DNA of 64,000 nt, taken from contig NC_065574.1 in NCBI RefSeq assembly GCF_937616625.2, forward strand, positions 28,956,501 to 29,020,500. Reading direction: 5' to 3'. The position numbers and the translations under genes were made by a program. The DNA is from Mercurialis annua (lineage: Eukaryota; Streptophyta; Magnoliopsida; Malpighiales; Euphorbiaceae). Every line of letters begins with the position of its first letter. The stretch's first letter is position 1. Positions 48,641 to 60,164 of the stretch are shown here, one piece after another. The notes below the pieces were generated by a model, which was given only the letters and a program-made list of their open reading frames with translations, searched no databases and had not been told where the DNA came from.

Positions 48641-51130
48641 ATGACTAGTACAGAAATTGATTCTGTCCCGATTGATGATGAAACTATCAATTTAGATGAT
48701 GATGATGATGAAGTTATCGAATTAGGAGGAAAGAAGACAGCAAAGCGGCAAAGGAAATTATCATCGATTGTATGGAACTATTTTATTAAGGAGGAAGGCA
48801 AAAACAACAAGAGGACTGCAAAATGTAAAGCTTGTGGAAAATCATATGCAGCTGATAGTAAATATGGGACAGGTAATATGAAACGTCATATACCTGTTTG
48901 TCCTAGAAAAAATAGTAGGGATATTGGTCAAAGTTTGATTTCTTTAAGTGATGGATCTTTAGTGAATGTGAAATTTGATATGGATGTGTTTAGAGAGTTG
49001 ATTGCCATGGCTGTGATTATGCATGATTTGCCATTTCAGTTTGTTGAATGGGAAGGGATGAAAAAATTATTATACTATCTGAAACCTGATTTGCATATCA
49101 TTTCAAGGAACACTTGTAGAGCTGATTGCATTAAGATTTTTAACAGAGAGAAAAATCAGGTAAAATCTATGTTAGAGTCAACTTTGGCAAAGATTTGCCT
49201 AACTTCTGATTGTTGGTCTTCTTTGACTACTGATGGATATATTTGCTTGACTGGGCATTTTATTGATAAGGATTGGCAATTACAAAAGAGAATTTTGAAT
49301 TTTTGCTATATGCCTCCTCCTCATAGTGGAGTAGCTTTATGTGACAAAATTCATAATTTCATATGTTCTTGGCAAATTGATATGAGAATATTTTCTATTA
49401 CTTTGGATAATGCAGCTGCCAATGATATTTGTGCCGATTTATTGAGAAATCTTTTACTTGCTAAGGGTGGACTTTTGAATAAAGGAAATTTTTTTCACAT
49501 GAGATGCTCGGCTCACATCTTGAACTTGATAGTTCAAGATGGTTTAAAAGAAATTGATGAATCTATCCTGAAAATTAGGGAAAGTGTTAAGTATGTGAAG
49601 GGATCTCAATCTAGAAAAATCAAGTTTTTGGAATGTGTCCATATATGCAATTTAGATTCAAAAAGAGGACTTAGACAAGATGTGCCTACAAGATGGAATT
49701 CAACTTATTTGATGATTGATAGTGCTTTATTTTATCAAAATGCTTTTGTTCATCTTCAATTGAGTGATTCTAATTTCAAGCATTGTCCATCAATTGATGA
49801 ATGGAAAAAGGTAGAAAAGATTTGCAAGTTTCTACGAGTGTTTAATGATATCACTTGTCTCTTTTCCGGAACAAAGTATCCTACGGCAAATATGTATTTT
49901 CCTTTGGTATTTTCAGCCCATTTGACATTAAATGAGGGTATTGCTAGTGAAGATGCATATGTTAAATCAATGGCGGAAAAAATGCTTATTAAATTTAATA
50001 AGTATTGGGCTGAATATAGTAGAATTTTAGCTATTGCCGTAAGTTTAGATCCTAGGTACAAGTTAAGTTTTGTTGAATGGTGTTACAAGAAGATCTATGG
50101 TGATGAGGGGTTAATTGAGACTAAAAAAATTAAAAATGATCTATTTTCTTCATATTCCGAGTATATGAACATTGTGGATATACATCAAATGAATTGTGAC
50201 CCGACTAGTGGATCGTCTAGTACCAAATTCATGCAAAGAATGGAGGATGATGCAAATTATGCATATGGCGCTAAAGATGTATTGAAGGTACATTTTATAA
50301 ACTCTACTACTTTTAATGAATATTGTTCTTTTTTATTAGTTTTGTTGAATTTTTGGACCTCTTTTTACTACTATTATTGTTTGCTCAATTTTATAAGTGG
50401 TAATGATTTATTTTTGATTTGAATTTTTATTTTTTACTCTTATATATGGCTACTGATGTCCTAATTAGGTCCAAGATATTATATTTTTTGTCCATGTTTT
50501 CGTATATAGTTGTTGTACTATTTATATAAGGTTGATGTACTATAGCTAATCTTTTAGGTTCTTTTGAATTAATAATAACTTGAATTTTTTTAGATCAATT
50601 TATTTTTAATGAAAATATATCTTATTTTGTAGGAATTTGATTCTTTGGAGTTTGATGAGCTTACTCCGCAAAAGACTGAATTGGAGCTTTATCTTGAGGA
50701 GCCAAGGATGGATCGAAGAATTAAATTAGATATGTTGACATATTGGAAAGGAAACCAATATCGATATCCTCATGTTGCAGCCATGGCTCGTGATATTTTA
50801 GCTATTCCGGTTACTACGGTGGCTTCTGAAAGTGCATTTAGTAATAGCGGAAGGGTCCTCGATCAATATCGAAGTGCATTAAAGCCTGAAGTTGTTGAAG
50901 CTTTGGTGTGTAGTAGAGATTGGCTACTTGGACATCAAGGTATAACATGATTTTATAAAGTTTGATAAATAATATTTTTTGGAAACTAATTTCTTTTTAT
51001 ATGCTTTACTATTATAGATGCAAAGTTGTTGGAAGTAGAAGAACTCACAAAAGATATTATGGAGCTTAATTTGGAGTCCGAGTTTAAAGAAGATGTTATA
51101 TGTCCTCCTTCGTCAAGCTCAAAGAATTAA
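48641..51130 (+). CDS. hAT transposase, three coding exons, 688 residues
   Basis: Exons by splice signals: 48641-50287, 50633-50939 and 51018-51130. Introns begin GTACAT and GTATAA, end TTTTGTAG and ATTATAG, and keep the frame. An acidic N-terminus precedes a basic stretch (KKTAKRQRK) and a BED zinc finger (W45, C62, C65, H83, C87). The RNase-H-like core has candidate catalytic D190 (LTSDCWS) and D256 (ITLDNAAAND), the C289-H292 pair (RCSAH) and W352 (PTRWNST). Catalytic E615 (ASESAF) lies in the hAT dimerisation domain of exon 2, ending in VEALVCSRDWL. Length and order match plant Ac-like transposases. It cuts the element out and reinserts it in the nucleus. No stop or frameshift seen. Confidence 0.92.
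50288..50632 (+). other. intron 1 of the hAT transposase
   Basis: Starts GTACATTT after codon 549 and ends TTTTGTAG. AT-rich, 345 bp, phase 0. Without splicing the frame would run to 50422 and lose the dimerisation domain, so splicing here is required for a full protein. Confidence 0.8.
50940..51017 (+). other. intron 2 of the hAT transposase
   Basis: Starts GTATAACA and ends ATTATAG; 78 bp, phase 1. Splicing joins a split Asp codon and adds 36 residues, an acidic Glu-rich tail, before TAA at 51128-51130. Unspliced, the frame ends at 50950. Confidence 0.7.
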
Positions 51131-51545
51131 GTGATGGATATGTTTTTTGGGGGAATTTAAAACTCGATTTATTTTTTAGGGACATATTTAATTTATGTTT
51201 ATGTTTGGTTTATCTTTAAAACTATGGATGTTTGTTAAACATTTAGAATATTTTAGTTTGGATTTTAATTTGAGTTTAAAATTATATTTATTATGTTTTT
51301 AATAGCTTTACAGGTTAAGTGGGTCGTGTTAGTCGTGTCGTTTAATCGTGTTAATCGTGTAATCCGTTTATAATAACGGGTTAAACGTGTCGTGTCGTGT
51401 CACTCGTTTAAAATTCGTGTCGTGTTAGGGTTGAGTTTTGGACACGATTAGTTAAATGGGTCGTGTTCGTATTGACCCTTATCGTGTCAACAGAGTGGGT
51501 CGACACGACACGAACACGACCCGCCAACCCATTTTGACACCCCTA
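51131..51545 (+). other. hAT 3' region and right terminal inverted repeat
   Basis: AT-rich 3' UTR to about 51300. A subterminal array then follows, with many CGTGTC/CGTGTT repeats on either strand (51320-51520), ending in the inverted repeat at 51527-51545. No gene on either strand; open frames here follow the repeats. Confidence 0.85.
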
Positions 51546-53373
51546 ATATTACGCAAATGGTGCGTGAAAAGTGACGCTAGATTAGTATGTCGCATCTCAA
51601 GTCTCTTTAACCCGTCGTTCCGATTACCCAAGTATCGTTAGGTTATATTACCCAAAGCGTGCGTAATAAAAGTGATGTTAGATTAGTCCGATTACCTATC
51701 ATGGTTAGGTTAAATTACACAAAGTGTACGTGAAAAGTGACGCTAGATTAGTATGTCCTGTCTCATATCTCTTTAACGCATCGGTCCGATTACCTATCAT
51801 GGTTAGATTATATTGAGCAAAGTGTGCGTGAAAAGTGACGCTAGATTAGTATGTCCCGTCTAATGTTTCTTTAAGGCTTTGTTTCATTATCATTCTTATG
51901 TCACGTCACAAGTCTCTCTAACGCATCGTTCCAATTACCTAAGCATGGTTAGTGTTTACTACTCAAAGTGTGCGTGAAAAGTGAAATAGATCAATATGTC
52001 GCGTCTAAAGTCTTTGAGACGCGTCGTTCCGTTTACCTAAGCATGGTTAGGTTCAATTACATAAAGAGTGCGTAAAAAGTGATTCGTGTCTCAAGTCTCT
52101 TTAACGCGTCGTTCCGAGTACCTAAGCATGGTTAGGTTATATTACGCAAATTGTGCATTAAAAGTGACAATGGATTAGTATGTCCCGTCTCAAGTCTTTG
52201 TAACGTGTCGTTTCGATTACCTAGGCATGGTTAGGTTATATTATGCAAAGTTAGAGTGAAAAGTGACGCTAGATTAGTATGTCGTGTCTCAAGTGTTTTT
52301 AACCCGTTGTTCCGATTACCATGTCTATGTTATGTCACAAGTCTCTCTAACACGTCGTTACGATTACCTAGGCATGGTTAGGTTATAATACGCAAAGTGT
52401 GCGTGAAAAGTGACGCTAGATTAGTATGTCGCGTCACAAGTCTCTTTAACGCGTCGTTCCAATTACCTAAGCATGGTTAATTTATATTATGGAAAGTGTG
52501 CGTTAAAAGTGAAGCTACATAACTATGTCGCGTCTTATGTCTGTTTACTGCGTCGTTTCGATTACCAGGCTTATGTCGCGTCACAAGTCTCTCAAACGTG
52601 TCGTTCCGGTTACCTAATCATGGTTAGGCTATATTATGCAAAGTGTGCGTTAAAATTGACGGTGGAGTACTATGTCGCGTAGCAAGTCACTTTAACGCGT
52701 CGTTCCGATTACCTTAGCATGGTTAGGTTATATTACGCAAAGTGTGCGTGAAAAATGATGTTAGATTTGTATGTTTCGTCTCAAGTCTTATTAACACGTT
52801 GTTACGATTACCTAAGCATGGTTAGGTTATATTACGTAAAGTGTGCGGGAAAAGTGACTCTAGATTAGTATGTCACGTCTCAAGTCTCTTTTACGCGTCG
52901 TTTTGATTACCATGCATATGTCGCGTCACAAGTCCCTCTAACGCGTCGTTCGGATTACCTAAGCATGGTTAATTTATACTATGGAAAGTGTGCTTGAAAA
53001 GTGACGCTAGATTAATATGTCGCATCACAAGTCTCTTTAATGCGTCGTTCCGTTTACCTAAGCATGGTTAGGTAATATACTTAAAGTTTGCGTGAACATT
53101 GACGCTAGATTAGTATGTCGCGTCTCAAGTCTCTTCAACGCGTTGATTCGATTACCTAAGCATGGTTAGGTTATATTATGGAAAGTGTGCGTTAAAAGTG
53201 AAGCTATATTACTATGCCGCGTCACAAGTCTCTTTAATGCGTCGTTCCGATTACCTAAGCATAGTTAGGTTACATTACGCAAAGTGTGCGTGAAAAGTGA
53301 CGCTAGATTAGTAAGTCGCGTCACAAGTCTCTTTAACGCGTCTTTCCGATTACCTAAGCATGGTTAATTTATA
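51546..53373 (+). repeat. satellite block 4, forward orientation
   Basis: Starts with the right hAT target duplication ATATTACG and continues the long unit in phase. About 18 unit equivalents, with short units near 51885, 52310, 52560 and 52902. The last nine bases TAATTTATA are the left target duplication of the MITE. No genes. Confidence 0.94.
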
Positions 53374-53743
53374 GGGTTAATTCCTAAAAAAATCACGAAC
53401 TTTACACGAAGTTTCATTTTAATCATGAACTCTAAAAGTTGTCATTTAAAGGCACGAACTTTTATTTTCTTTCAAATCTATCGCCAAAGTAAAATCCGGT
53501 GTATTTTATCGAACCAAAAGTTTCTAATCCTATAAACTCTAACTAAAAGATAATAAGATTTAATGTCGATTTATAATTTGGGTCTTTCATTAATGGTTTA
53601 TTGAAGAATTTAGTCAACAAAAATACACTGAAATGATAGATTTGAAACAAAATGAAAGTTCGTGCCTTTAAATGGCGATTTTTAAAGGTTATGATTAAAA
53701 TGAAACTTCGTGTAAAGTTCATGATTTTTTTAGGAATTAACCC
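53374..53743. mobile_element. Mutator-like MITE, 370 bp
   Basis: Terminal inverted repeats start GGGTTAATTCCTAAAAAAAT and extend more than 100 bp inward with few mismatches, sharing CACGAACTTT and TTTCATTTTAAT blocks, so the whole element is nearly a foldback. A perfect 9-bp target duplication, TAATTTATA, lies at 53365-53373 and 53744-53752. Nine-base duplications and long inverted repeats point to the Mutator superfamily. It has no coding capacity and would depend on a transposase encoded elsewhere. Confidence 0.88.
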
Positions 53744-56700
53744 TAATTTATATTTTGGAAAGTGTGCGTTAAAAGTGAAGCTAGATTACTATGTCGCATC
53801 ACAAGTCTCTTAACGCGTCGTTCCGATTACCTAAGCATGGTTAAGGTTACATTACACAAAGTGTGCGTGAAAAGTGACGCTAGATTAGTATGTCGCGTCA
53901 CAAGAGTCTTTAACGCGTCGTTCCAATTACATAAGAATGGTTAGGTTATATACCCAAAGTGCGCGTGAAGAGTGACGCTACCATGCTTATGTCGCGTCAC
54001 AAGTCTCTCAAACGTGTCGTTCCGATTACCAAATCATCGTTAGGTTATATTATGCAAAGTGTGCGTTAAAATTGACGGTAGAATACTATGTCGAGTCACA
54101 AGTCACTTTAACACGTTGTTCCGATTACCTTAGCATGGTTAGGTTATATGACGCAAAGTGTGCGTGAAAAGTGACGCTAGATTTATATGTTGCGTCTCAA
54201 GTCTCTTTAACGCGTTGTTTCGATTAACTAAGCATGGTTAGATTATATTACGCAAAGAATGCTTGAAAAGTGACGCTAGATTAGTTTGTCTCGTCTCAAG
54301 TCTCTTTAACGCGTTGTTTTGATTACCTAAGCATGGTTAGATTATATTACGCAAAGAATGCGTGAAAAGTGACGCTAGATTAGTATCTCGCGTCTCAAGT
54401 CTCTTCAACGCGTCGATTAGATTACCTAAGCATGGTTACGTTATATTACGCAAAGTGTGCATGAAAAGTGACGTTGGATTAGTATGTCGCATCTCAAGTT
54501 TCTTCAACGCCTCGATTAAATTACCTAAGCATGGTTAAGTTATATTACGCAAAGTGTGCGTGAAAAGTGACGTTGGATTAGTATATCACGTCACAAGTCT
54601 CACGAATATGGCGTTCCGATTACATATGCATGCTTAGGTTATATTACGCAAAGTGTGTGTGAAAAGTGACGCTAGATTAGTATGCCGCGTCTCAAGTTTC
54701 TGTAACGCATCCTTTCGATTACCATGCTTATGTATTATGGAAAGTGTACATTAAATGTGAAGCTAGAATACTATGTCGCGTCACAAGTATCTTTAGCGCG
54801 TTGTTCTGATTACCTAAGCATGGTTAGGTTATATTACGCAAAGTGTGCGTGAACAGGGACGCCAGATTAGTATGCCGCGTCACAAGTCTCTTTAACGCGT
54901 CGTTCCAATTACCTAAGCATGGTTAAATATATACGCAAAGTGTGTGTGAAAAGTGACGCTAGATTAGTATGTCGCATCTCAAGGCTCTTTAACGCGTCGT
55001 TCCGATTATCTAAGCATGGTTAAGTTATATTACGCAAAGCGTGCGTTAAAACTGACGCTAGATTAGTATTTCGCGTCTCAATTCTCTTTAACGCGTCGTT
55101 TCGATTACCTAAGCATCCTTAGGTTATATTACACAAAATGTGCATAGAAAGTGACGCTAGATTAGTATGTCGCGTGTGAAGTCTCTTTAACGCGTCGTTT
55201 CGATTACTATGCTTATGTCGCGTCACAACTCTCTTTAACGTGTCGTTCCGAACACCTATATAACACAAAGTGTGCATGAAAGTGATGCTAGATTAGTATG
55301 TCACCTCTCATGTCTCTTCAACTCGTCTTTCCGATTACCTAAGCATTGTTAGGTTATATTCCGCAAAGTGTGCGTGAAAAGTGACGCTAGATTAGTATGT
55401 CGCGTCTAATGTCTCTTTAAGGCGTTGTTTCATTACCAGTCTTATGTTGCGTCACAAGTCTCTCTAACGCATCGTTCCAATTACCTAAGCATGGTTGTTT
55501 TATATTACGCAAAGTGTGCGTGAAAAGTTAAATAGATTAGTATGTCGCGTCTCAAGTCTTTTTGACGCAGCGTTCCGATTACCTAAGCATGGTTAGGTTA
55601 AATTATGCAAAGAGTACGTAAAAAGTGATGCAAGATTTGTATGTCTTGTCTCAAGTCTCTTTAACTCGTCGTACCGATTACCGGAGTATGGTTAGGTTAC
55701 ATTACGCAAAGTGTGCGTTAAAAGTGACAATAGATTAATATGTCGCGTCTTAAGTCTTTTCAACGCGTCGTTTCGATTACCTAAGCATGGTTAGGTTATG
55801 CAAAGTGTGAAAAGTGACGCTAGATTAGTATGTCGCATCTCAAGTGTCTTTAACCCGTCGTTTCGATTACCATGCTTATGTCGCGTCACAAGTCTCTCTA
55901 ACGCGTCATTCCGATTACCTTAGCATGGTTAGGTTATATTATGCAAATTGTTCGTTGAAAGTGACACTAGATTACTATATCGCGTCACAAGTTTCTATAA
56001 CGCGTCGTTCCGATTACCTAAGCATGGTTAGGTTATATTATGCAAAGTGTGCGTGAAAAGTGACTCTAGATTAGTATGTCGCGTCTCAAATCTCTTTAAC
56101 GTGTCGTTCCGATTACCTAAGCATGGTTAGGTTATATACGCAAAGTGTGCGTGAAAAGTGATGCTAGATTAGTAAGTCGCGTCTCAAGTCTCTTTAGCGC
56201 GTTGTTTCGATTAGCATGCTTATGTCGCGTCACAAGTCTCTCTAACACGTCGTTCCGATTACCTAATCATGGTTAGGTTATATTACGCAAATTGTGCGTT
56301 AAAAGTGACGCTAAATTTGTATGTTGCGTCTCAAGTCTATTTCACGCGTCGTTTCGATTACCTAAGCATGGTTAGGTTATATTACGCAAAGTGTGCGCGA
56401 AAAGTGACGTTAGATTAGTATGTCGTGTCTTAAGTCTCTTTAACGCATCATTTCGATTACCATGCTTATGTCGCGTCACAAGTCTCTCTAACGCGTCATT
56501 CCAATTACCTAAGCATTGTTAGGTTATATTACGCAAAGTGTGCTTGAAAAGTGATACTAGATTAGTATGTCGCGTCTCAAGTCTCTTTAACGCGATTTTT
56601 CGATTACCATGCTTATGTCGCGTTACAAGTCTCTCTAACACGTTGTTCCGATTACCTAAGCATGGTTAGGTTATATTACGCAAAGCGTGCGTGAAAAGTG

Positions 56701-57116
56701 ACGCTAGATTAGTATGTTGCGTCTCAAGCCTCTTTAACGCATCGTTCCGATTATCTAAGCATGGTTAGGTTGTATTATGCATAGCGTGTGTAAAAAGTGA
56801 CTCGAGATTAGTATGTCGCGTCTCAAGTCTCTTTAAGGCGTCATTCCGATTACCTAAGCATCGTAGGTTATATTACGTAAAATGTGCGTAAAAAGTGACG
56901 CTAGATTAGTATGTCCCATTTCAAGTCTCTTTAACGCTTCGTTTTAATTACTATGCTAATGTCGCGTCACAAGTCTCGTTAACGCGTCGTTCCCCGAACA
57001 CCTAAGCATGTTTAGGTTATACTACACAAAGTGTGCTTGAAAAGTGACGCTAGATTAGTATGTCACATCTCATGTCTCTATTACGCGTCGGTTCGATTAC
57101 CGAAGCATGGTTAGGT
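53744..57116 (+). repeat. satellite block 5a, forward orientation
   Basis: Starts with the right MITE duplication and continues the interrupted unit (TATTTTGGAAAGTGTGCG). Mixed long and short units. Several units carry GGAAAGTGTGCG for GCAAAGTGTGCG and GAAGCTAGATTAC for GACGCTAGATTAG, a co-occurring variant type also frequent in 32-35 kb. It ends at the switch GGTTAGG|TAGACTTGAG. No genes. Confidence 0.93.
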
Positions 57117-60100
57117 AGACTTGAGACACGACATACTAATCTAGCATCACTTTTTACGCACTTTTTATGTAATTTAACCTAATCATGCTTAGGTAATCGG
57201 AACGACGCGTCTAAAAGACTTTAGACGCGACATATTGATCTATTTCACTTTTCACGCACACTTTGCGTACTAAACACTAACCATGCTTAGGTAATTAGAA
57301 CGATGCGTTAGAGAGACTTGTGACGTGACATAAGAATGGTAATGAAACTATGCCTTAAAGAAACATTAGACGGGACATACTAATCTAGCATCACTTTTCA
57401 CGCACACTTTGTGTAATATAACCTAACCATGATAGGTAATCGGACTAATCTAGCATCACTTTTTTATGCACGCTTTGCATAATATAACCTAACCATGCTT
57501 GGGTAACCGGAACGATGCGTTAAAGAGACTTGAGACGCGACATAAGCATGGTAATCGACATATTAATCTAGCGTCACTTTTCACGCACCGTTTGTGTAAT
57601 ATTACCTAACCATGCTTTGGTAATCGGAACGACGTGTTGAGAGACTTGTGACGCGACATAAGCATGGTAATCGAAACGACGCGTTAAAGAGACTTGAGAC
57701 GTGACATACTAATCTAGCGTCACTTTTCACGCACACTTTGCGTATTAATACCCAACAATGCTTAGGTAATCGGACGCGTTTGAGAGACTTGTGACGCGAC
57801 ATAAGCATGGTAATCAAAACGACGCGTTAAAGAGACTTGTGATGGGACATAGTAATCTAGCTTCACTTTCAACACACACTTTCCATAATATAAACTAACC
57901 ATGCTTAGGTAATCGGAACGACGCGTTAGAGAGATTTGTGACGTGACATAAGCATGGTAATCAAAACGACGCGTTAAAGAGACTTGAGAAGCGACATACT
58001 AATCTAGCGTCACGTTTCACGCACACTTTGCGCAGTATGACCTAACCATGATTAGATAATCGGACCAACGCGTTAAAGAGACCTTAGACACGACATCCTA
58101 ATCTAGCGTCACTTTTAACGCACACTTTGTGTAATATAACCTAACCATGCTTAGGTGTTCAGAACGACACGTTAAAGAGACTTGTGACGCGACATATGCA
58201 TAGTAATCGAAACGACGCATTAAAGAGACTTGAAATGCGACATACTAGTCCAGCTTCACTTTTTACGCACACTTTGCGTAATATAACCTAACGATTCTTA
58301 GGTAATCGGAACAACACGTTAATGAGACTTGAGACACGACATACTAATCTAGTGTCACTTTTTACGCACGCTCTGCGTAATATAACCTAACCATGCTTGG
58401 GTAATCAGAACGACGCGTTACAGAGAATTGAGATGCGACATACTAATCTAGCGTCACGTTTCACGCACCCTTTGCGTAATATAACATTACCATGCTTCGG
58501 TAATCGGAACGACGCATTGAGAGACTTGTGACGCAACATAAGCATGGTAATCGAAACGACGCGTAAAAGAGACTGGAAACGTTGACATACTAATCTACCG
58601 TCATTTTTAACCCACACGTTGCGTAATATAACCTAACCATGCTTAGGTAGTCGGAACGACGCGTTAAACACACTTGTGACGGGACATAGTAATCTAGCTT
58701 TACTTTTAATGCACGCTTTCCATAATATAAACTAACCATGCTTAGGTAATCTAGCGTCACTTTTAACGCACATTTTGCGTAATATAACCTAACGATGCTT
58801 AGGTAATCGCAACGACGCGTTAAAGAGACTTGAGATGCGACCTACTAATCTAGCGTCACTTTTAACGCACACTTTGCGTAATATAACCTAACCATGCTCA
58901 GGTAATCAAAACGACGCGTTTGGGAGACTTGTGACGTGACATAAGCATGGTAATCGAAACGACGCGTTAAAGACACTTGAGACGCTACATACTAATCTAG
59001 CGTCATTGTTCACGCCTACTTTGCATAATATAACCTAACCATGCTTAGGTAATTGATACGTCGCGTTAAAAAGACTAGAGACGCGACATACTAATCTATT
59101 GTCACTTTTAACGCACACTTTGCATAATATAACCTAACCATGCTTAGGTAATCGGAACGACGCGTTAAAGAGACTTGAGACACGACATACTAATGTAGCA
59201 TAACCTTTTACGCACTCTTTTTGTAATTTAACCTAACAATACTTAGGTAATCGGAACGACGCGTCAAAAAGACTTGAGACGCGCGACTAACTAATTTATG
59301 TCACTTTTCACGCACACTTTGCGTAATATAAACTAACCATGCTTAGGTAATTGGAACGATTCATTAGAGGGACTTGTGACGCAACATAAGAATGGTAATG
59401 GAACGACTCCTTAAGAAGACTTTAGACGCGACATACTAATCGAGCGTCACTTTTTACGCACACTTTGTGCAATATAACCTAACCATGCTTAGGTAATCGA
59501 ACTGATGCGTTAAAGAGACATGAGACGCGACATACTAATCTAGCGTCACTTTTCATGCACACTTTGTGGAATATAACCTAACAATGCTTAGGTGTTTGGA
59601 ACGACGCGTTAAAGAGACTTGTGACGAGACATAAGCATAGTAATCGAAATGACGCGTTAAAGAGACTTGAAACGGGACATACTAATCTAGCGCCACTTAT
59701 TACGCACACTTTGCGTAATATAACCTAACGATGCTTAGGTAATCGGAACGACGCGTTAAAGAGACTTGAGACGCGACATACTAATCTAGCATCACTTTTT
59801 ACGCACGCTTTGCGTAATATTACCTAACCATGCTTAGGTACTCGGAACGACGCGTCAAAGAGACTTGAGACGCGACATACTAATCTAGCATCACTTATCA
59901 GGAAAACTTTGCGTAATATAACCTAACCATATTTAGGTAATCAGAACGACGTGTCAAAGAGACTTGTGATAAACTTGGTAATCAAAACGACGCATTAAAG
60001 AGACTTGAGACACGACATACTAATCTTCCGTCACTTTTCACGCACACTTTGCATAATATAACCTAACCATGCTTAGGTAATCGGAATGACACGTTAGAGA

Positions 60101-60164
60101 GACTTGTTACGCGACTAAAGCATTGTAATTGAAACGACGCGTTAAAGCGATTTGAGACACGACA
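57117..60164 (-). repeat. satellite block 5b, reverse orientation
   Basis: About 3 kb of reversed units, long with interspersed short ones (ACATAAGCATGGTAATCG on the forward strand). Truncated units occur near 57440, 57555 and 58745. It ends at CACGACATGCGTGTG, where forward units resume. No genes. Confidence 0.93.

Larger units (their letters stand above)
47701..51545 (+). mobile_element. hAT DNA transposon, 3,845 bp, complete
   Basis: Bounded by perfect 19-bp terminal inverted repeats TAGGGGTGTCAAAATGGGT and by a perfect 8-bp target duplication. Both ends are followed inward by ~150-250 bp rich in CGTGTC/GACACG and AACCCG/CGGGTT motifs, typical of subterminal transposase-binding arrays. 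The interior carries one transposase gene with no visible disabling mutation. The left 920 bp before the coding start is AT-rich and holds the promoter and a probable 5'-UTR intron. All features argue for a recent insertion of a possibly autonomous copy. Confidence 0.93.

Noticed and set aside
49756..50061. Reverse open frame inside the hAT transposase
   Set aside because: Antisense shadow of exon 1. The sense frame has all the domain evidence.
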